From: Rhodococcus coprophilus NBRC 100603
GTDB taxonomy: Bacteria > Actinomycetota > Actinomycetes > Mycobacteriales > Mycobacteriaceae
Direction: 5' to 3'
Assembly: GCF_001895045.1 (NCBI RefSeq)
Contig: NZ_BDAM01000007.1
Span: 372,001 to 436,000 of the forward strand
Length of the DNA: 64,000 bases
Part shown: positions 60,179 through 64,000 of the stretch, piece after piece
How the letters are laid out: each line of letters starts with the position of its first letter
Position numbering within the stretch: the stretch's first letter is position 1
Made by a program: the position numbers and the translations under genes
The notes under the pieces: generated by a model
Databases searched by the model: none
Seen by the model: the letters and a program-made list of their open reading frames with translations, nothing else
What the model was told of the DNA's origin: nothing

Positions 60179-60301
60179 ATGAAAGTCCGCGCATCACTGA
60201 AGTCCCTGAAGAACCAACCCGGTTCCCAGGTCGTCCGCCGCCGCGGGCGGGTGTATGTGATCAACAAGCACAATCCGCGGTTCAAAGCCCGCCAGCGCTG
60301 A
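60179..60301 (+). CDS. rpmJ: Cysteine-free ribosomal protein L36 paralogue
   Basis: A 40-residue L36 with [20 protein letters not shown] and [16 protein letters not shown]. The usual CxxC...C...H zinc site is missing, with Gly/Val in place of cysteines, as in other zinc-starvation L36 forms. AGGAGG lies 7 nt before ATG. A separate promoter in the 148-bp gap is likely but no obvious Zur box is seen there. Confidence 0.92.
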   Translation: MKVRASLKSLKNQPGSQVVRRRGRVYVINKHNPRFKARQR

Positions 60302-60619
60302 CGGCCTATCCCACGCACGTCGGCCCGGTCGACAGTGCGATGTCCCGAATGCCCCTGTGAGGTACCCGGTGACCGGGACCGGCGCCGGCGCCGTGGACAA
60401 AGTGACGTCGGACCGCCGCGGTACATACGTCAGCGCGCTACGGATCCGCCGGGCACAGCGCCCACACCGGTGCACGGTGGTCTCGACGAAGACGATCAAC
60501 GCCGTGACCCCGACCAGGGCCACGGCGTGAGCAGCGAGCATCACGGGCTGGTAGGCGCTATCGATTGCTACTACTCGGCGTCCATCGGAATCGATCGGAA
60601 AATGACGTGACTCATAACG
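60302..60619. other. Intergenic segment at the right border of the island
   Basis: 318 bp with no convincing gene. A minus-strand frame encodes one hydrophobic stretch, but it runs antisense into rpmJ and has no ribosome site. Just before the border repeat the sequence reads GACTCATAACGG, resembling a tRNA anticodon loop with CAT, but it is not part of a foldable tRNA. Confidence 0.5.
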
Positions 60620-60654
60620 GAAGGTCAGGGGTTCGAATCCCTTCGGGCGCACTC
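60620..60654 (+). repeat. Right attachment-type repeat (partial tRNA-Arg 3' end)
   Basis: 35 bp matching 57217-57251 with one mismatch (T to C) and a 28-bp identical core at 60627-60654. No acceptor 5' half or D arm lies upstream, so it is a tRNA fragment rather than a gene. Confidence 0.75.
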
Positions 60655-60655
60655 A

Positions 60656-60693
60656 CGAAACGACCTCGCCGGAAGCTCGGCGAGGTCGTTTCG
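60656..60693. terminator. Perfect 16-bp hairpin terminator
   Basis: CGAAACGACCTCGCCG, 6-nt loop, and its exact complement. It starts 2 bp after the tRNA fragment and 28 bp from the stop of the oxidoreductase gene on the minus strand. It may be the original terminator of tRNA-Arg before the island inserted. Confidence 0.8.
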
Positions 60694-60720
60694 CATAGAG
60701 GCGCTGTCACACCGGCTTCG

Positions 60721-61614
60721 TCACACCAGCTTCGCGATGATGTCCTCCGCGAAACGCTCGATGGGCTCGCGATACCGCTCCGCAGTTCCGAGCAGGTGGT
60801 CGTGGTCGCCGGAGTGGGTAGCTTCCCAGTTCGCCCACGGCGAGCACATCACGCCGGTGATGCCGATCTTCTCGGCGCGCTTGTACAACTCGGTGGACGG
60901 CTGGTCGCGTAGACCGACGATGATGTCGAACGGCTGATTCTCACGTCCGAATTCGCGGCGGTAGCCGTTGATCCGCTCGATCCATTTCTCCGCGTCGTCG
61001 ATGGTGTAGGCGGTGCCGACCCACCCGTCGCAGTAGCGGGCCGCACGCTTGAGGGCGGCGGGGGATTCTCCTCCGCACAGGATCGGCACGGGAGACGGCG
61101 GATGCGGCTCGATCGTCATCTCGGGGATGTCGTAGTAGTCGCCCTTGAAGGAGACCCATCCGCCCTTCCACAGTTCGCGCAGTGCCAGGATCATCTCGTT
61201 GAGGCGTGGCCCGCGGTTGTCGAAGTCCTGGCCCAGCAACTCGAATTCCTCGCGCATCCAACCGGCGGAGAGGCCGATGGAGACGCGGCCGTGTGAGATC
61301 GCGGCGGCGGTGCCCACCTGCTTGACGACCTCGAGGATGGGCCGCGACGGGGCGATGTAGACGTTGTTCCCGAAGTGCAGGTTCTCCGTGACCGCTGCCA
61401 TCGCACCGATGAGCACCCACGCGTCGGGCCAGTCGGTTTCGGGGTGCCAGAACATCTTTCCGCTCTCGTGCCCCGGATAGACGGTCTTCATCTCTTTCGG
61501 ATAGATCAGGTGGTCCGAGACGAGTACGCCGTGGAATCCCGCCTGATCGAGCATGGTCGCTACGGCCGGCATCTCGGTCGTTTTCATGAATGCGGTTCCG
61601 GTCCAGAACTTCAA
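60721..61614 (-). CDS. F420-dependent LLM-class oxidoreductase
   Basis: A 297-residue luciferase-like monooxygenase-type protein of the TIM-barrel family that uses F420 in actinobacteria. Markers: GFHGVLVSDHLIYP, the AISHGRVSIGLSAGWMREEFELLG segment, PILCGGESPAALKRAARYCDGWV and the C-terminal VMCSPWANW. TTG 61614 was chosen because GGAGG lies 7 nt upstream and the protein begins KFWTGTAF; the frame extends further. Substrate unknown. It has no operon partner on this side; the 367-bp region to its right holds both promoters. Confidence 0.82.
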   Translation of the reverse strand: MKFWTGTAFMKTTEMPAVATMLDQAGFHGVLVSDHLIYPKEMKTVYPGHESGKMFWHPETDWPDAWVLIGAMAAVTENLHFGNNVYIAPSRPILEVVKQVGTAAAISHGRVSIGLSAGWMREEFELLGQDFDNRGPRLNEMILALRELWKGGWVSFKGDYYDIPEMTIEPHPPSPVPILCGGESPAALKRAARYCDGWVGTAYTIDDAEKWIERINGYRREFGRENQPFDIIVGLRDQPSTELYKRAEKIGITGVMCSPWANWEATHSGDHDHLLGTAERYREPIERFAEDIIAKLV

Positions 61615-61981
61615 CGGGCTACCTCCGTGTACCGGGGTCGTGTGAGAGACATGGGTATCCAATCCGAGAGTGATCTTGTCGATTATCCAGAAGCTTGTTC
61701 TACAGCATGTTGTGACGACAGTCACCAATGGTCGTGAGGGCTATCTTCCCCTGTCACACACGAGTGAATGCGACGTCTCACCACCTTTTGTCGGAGTCGC
61801 CCCGTCGCCTGCTTCCGTCCGATTCGGGCGTAAACGCCGATCAAGCCGGTAGTGCCGGGTAAATGAGATCTATTGACGAGCTTGGCCGTACGACAGTAGA
61901 TTCCGCACCAGTGCCCAGAAGTTAACGATGATTCGCACGATCTACCGAGAATTGGTGGTCGCGCGCTGCGGGGGAGAAGAC
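61615..61981. other. Divergent promoter region, oxidoreductase and acyl-CoA dehydrogenases
   Basis: About 367 bp. It contains an inverted repeat GTGAC-GACA-GTCAC at 61712-61725, a possible operator, and the promoter listed at 61873. I see no RNA gene or small protein with a ribosome site. Confidence 0.5.
61873..61902 (+). promoter_or_regulatory. Putative promoter of the acyl-CoA dehydrogenase operon
   Basis: TTGACG at 61873-61878 and TAGATT at 61897-61902, spacer 18 bp, about 80 bp upstream of ATG 61982. Confidence 0.45.
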
Positions 61982-63214
61982 ATGGAACTTGCGTGGTCCG
62001 ACGCCGACGCCGCCTTCCGAGACGAGGTGCGCGCGTTTCTCGACGAGAAACTCACCCCGGAACTGAGACGTGCCGGCCGACTCGCCACCAGCGTCTATTC
62101 CGACCACAAGGCGAGCATGGAATGGCAGCGGATCCTCCACGAGCGAGGCTGGGCTGCACCGGCGTGGCCGGTGGAGTACGGAGGATGCGACTGGACACAG
62201 ACGCAGCACTACATCTTCGGCCGCGAATCGATCCTCGCAGGCGCACCGTCGTTGTCGCCCATGGGCATCAGGATGGTCGCGCATGCGATCGTCGCCTACG
62301 GCACCCAGGAACAGAAGGATTTCTTCCTGCCGGGCATCCTTACGGGTGATGTCTTCTTCTGCCAGGGCTACTCGGAACCCGAATCCGGTTCCGATCTCGC
62401 CTCGCTCAGCATGAGTGCTGTCGACGACGGCTACGACCTCGTCGTGACCGGCAGCAAGATCTGGACCACCCATGCAACCGAGGCGAACTGGATGTTCGCG
62501 CTCGTGCGCACCTCCAAGACCGGGCGGAAGCAGCAGGGCATCACTTTCCTGCTCATCGACATGACCTCACCCGGCATCGAAATCCGCCCCCTCGTGATGA
62601 CCTCCGGCGAAGAGGTGCAGAACCAGGTCTTCTTCGACGGTGTCCGGGTGCCGAAGAAGAACGTCCTCGGCGAAATCGACCAGGGCTGGACGGTCGCGAA
62701 ATACCTGCTCGTGTTCGAGCGCGGCGGAGCTGCTGCTGCGCCCGCCCTCCAGGTATTGGCTGAGCGAATCGCGGTTGCCGCGGCGGGACAACCCGGCCCC
62801 GACGGCCGCCCGCTCGTCGACGATCCCGCATTCGCCGCAAAGCTTGCGGATGCTCGCATCCGCACCGATGTGCTGGAAATCCTCGAATACCGCACCCTCG
62901 CAGAATTGTCCGCGGGCAAGGACCCGGGCCCGGCGTCGTCCATGCTCAAGGTGCTCGGCACCGAGCTGAGCCAGACGCTCACACAACTGACGCTCGAAGC
63001 CGCCGGACCGCGGGGCCGCGTGTACCAGCCGCACGTGACCGCACCCGGTGGCCCCGTCGCCGACTACGAGCCCCCCGCAGACGGTTACGTCAGCGGTGAG
63101 GAATGGCAGGCGGTGGCGCCGCTGCGCTACTTCAACGACCGTGCCGGATCTATCTACGCCGGCAGCAACGAGATTCAGCGAAACATTCTCGCCAAAGCAG
63201 CATTGGGGCTCTGA
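61982..63214 (+). CDS. Acyl-CoA dehydrogenase (FadE type), first of a pair
   Basis: A 410-residue acyl-CoA dehydrogenase. The flavin-binding parts are visible: CQGYSEPESGSDLASL, KIWTTHATEANWMF, and the C-terminal RDRAGSIYAGSNEIQRNI with the FAD-adenosine motif. ATG 61982 follows GGGGGAGAAG; the frame opens 18 codons upstream without support. It oxidises an acyl-CoA at the alpha-beta position; the bulky ACAD pairs of actinobacteria often act on steroid or branched chains as alpha2beta2 heterotetramers. The next gene overlaps by one base. Confidence 0.9.
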   Translation: MELAWSDADAAFRDEVRAFLDEKLTPELRRAGRLATSVYSDHKASMEWQRILHERGWAAPAWPVEYGGCDWTQTQHYIFGRESILAGAPSLSPMGIRMVAHAIVAYGTQEQKDFFLPGILTGDVFFCQGYSEPESGSDLASLSMSAVDDGYDLVVTGSKIWTTHATEANWMFALVRTSKTGRKQQGITFLLIDMTSPGIEIRPLVMTSGEEVQNQVFFDGVRVPKKNVLGEIDQGWTVAKYLLVFERGGAAAAPALQVLAERIAVAAAGQPGPDGRPLVDDPAFAAKLADARIRTDVLEILEYRTLAELSAGKDPGPASSMLKVLGTELSQTLTQLTLEAAGPRGRVYQPHVTAPGGPVADYEPPADGYVSGEEWQAVAPLRYFNDRAGSIYAGSNEIQRNILAKAALGL

Positions 63215-64000
63215 TGGACTTCGGTTTGAGCAAAGAACAAGAACTCCTTCGTGATTCGATCACCAAGTTTCTTGCGAGCCGGTACGACCTTGCCCGGAGC
63301 CGAAAGGCAGTGACCACGGGCGAGGGCTGGCAACCGGATGTGTGGCGCGCCTTCGCCCGGGAACTCGGGATCCTCGGCGCCACTCTTCCCGAAGACGTCG
63401 GGGGCATGAGCGGAGGCCCGGTCGAACTGATGGTCGTGGCCGAAGCACTCGGGCACGCCCTCGTCGTGGAGCCCTTCGTGGACACGGTGGTTCTCGGTGG
63501 CGGCATGCTCGAACGTGCCGGCGGGTCCCGCGCTCAGGGCGTCCTCGAATCGATCGCATCCGGTGACGCCGTCACGGCATTCGCGGCGACCGAACCGACG
63601 AGCGGCTACGCCTTCCACGATGTGATGACCACCGCGCGCCGTGACGGCGACGAATGGGTCGTCGACGGTGCCAAGATCGTCGTCACGAGTGCGCCGCTCG
63701 CGACCCACCTGCTGGTGACGGCCCGCACCTCCGGTGACCGGCGCGACACCGAGGGGGTGTCGTTGTTCCTGGTCGAGTTCGATCCTGCGAACCCGCCGGC
63801 CGGAGTGGAGATGCACTCGTATCGCACGATCGACGATCGACGCGCGGCAGATCTGGCCTTCACGGGCCTGCGCCTCCCCGCGGACGCTCTGCTCGGCGAC
63901 GAAGGTGGTGCGTGGCCGTCCGTGTCGCGCGCTGTCGAAGAAGCGACCACCGCGGTGGCGGCAGAAGCAGTGGGTCTGATGCGAAAGGTTCTCGCCGACA
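63214..64000 (+). CDS. Acyl-CoA dehydrogenase, second of the pair (partial)
   Basis: The ATG overlaps the previous stop (TGATG). About 262 residues are visible before the window ends. MDFGLSKEQELLRDSITKFL, the N-terminal helical domain, ATLPEDVGGMSGGP, TSGYAFHDV and KIVVTSAP match the first two domains of the acyl-CoA dehydrogenase fold, with changes in the flavin loop typical of the partner subunit in heteromeric enzymes (FadE beta type). The catalytic domain is mostly outside the window. Coupling to its neighbour suggests a heteromer; this is inference. Confidence 0.88.
   Translation, partial: MDFGLSKEQELLRDSITKFLASRYDLARSRKAVTTGEGWQPDVWRAFARELGILGATLPEDVGGMSGGPVELMVVAEALGHALVVEPFVDTVVLGGGMLERAGGSRAQGVLESIASGDAVTAFAATEPTSGYAFHDVMTTARRDGDEWVVDGAKIVVTSAPLATHLLVTARTSGDRRDTEGVSLFLVEFDPANPPAGVEMHSYRTIDDRRAADLAFTGLRLPADALLGDEGGAWPSVSRAVEEATTAVAAEAVGLMRKVLAD

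Noticed and set aside
60194-60652. Minus-strand frame with one hydrophobic stretch over rpmJ and the tRNA fragment
   Set aside because: It starts inside the tRNA-like fragment and runs antisense to rpmJ; the leading residues are the usual false translation of a tRNA 3' end.
60605-60652. A tRNA-Met gene suggested by CTCATAA
   Set aside because: No 5' acceptor or D arm pairs with it and the anticodon stem does not close, so it is at most a fragment.

Overview
The window is high-GC DNA from a mycolic-acid actinobacterium. I read it as Rhodococcus or a very close relative. It carries the complete arabinogalactan/mycolate block known from the Mycobacterium tuberculosis Rv3778c-Rv3809c region, in nearly the same order, but with rhodococcal traits: a mycolyltransferase with LGFP repeats, many DUF-type orphan genes, and leaderless TANNNT promoters. 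Family assignments rest on recalled protein families and visible motifs; no database search was run.

Layout. 1-5494: galactan and decaprenyl-phosphoarabinose supply and arabinan priming (glf end, glfT2, PAP2 phosphatase, ubiA/DPPR synthase, aftB) as one tightly overlapping + strand operon. 5750-10558: two secreted mycolyltransferases of the antigen 85 family, a DUF732 lipoprotein and the cutinase-like Rv3802c homologue. 11119-19585: the mycolic acid condensation module fadD32-pks13-accD4. 19662-27011: a TetR regulator and two overlapping Emb arabinosyltransferases. 27132-30416: an FAD/Fe-S D-2-hydroxyacid dehydrogenase and a DoxX-like membrane protein. 30394-35573: aftA, dprE2, dprE1, a VOC protein and gtrA. 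35575-39118: an orphan AbiEi/DUF559 gene bracketed by related palindromes, then rmlC, rmlA and rmlB. 39263-48594: a second GlfT2-type galactofuranosyltransferase, a GT-C membrane transferase, the galactan exporter (wzm, wzt) with glfT1, a FadD15-type ligase, and the proteasome activator Bpa. 48772-57248: an aminotransferase-fold protein without its PLP lysine, a quinone oxidoreductase, MarR, tRNA-Ser(TGA), a flavodoxin, a third mycolyltransferase, a 5'-nucleotidase, Pat, a hydrolase-like protein, tRNA-Ser(GCT) and tRNA-Arg(ACG).

The most distinctive accessory segment is 57252-60654. It is a cassette of cysteine-poor (zinc-independent) ribosomal protein paralogues (L32, L31, L28, L33, S14, L36) with an Rv0106/Mrf-like CobW-family gene and two Zur-like boxes. 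It lies exactly between tRNA-Arg(ACG) and a 35-bp copy of that tRNA's 3' end, so it looks like an integrated island without a visible integrase.

The right end (60721-64000) leaves cell-wall functions: an F420-type luciferase-like oxidoreductase and a pair of translationally coupled acyl-CoA dehydrogenases, the second cut by the window edge. Together the cell-wall genes cover dTDP-rhamnose synthesis, galactan initiation, polymerisation and export, decaprenyl-phosphoarabinose synthesis, arabinan priming and extension, mycolate condensation, and mycolate transfer outside the membrane.
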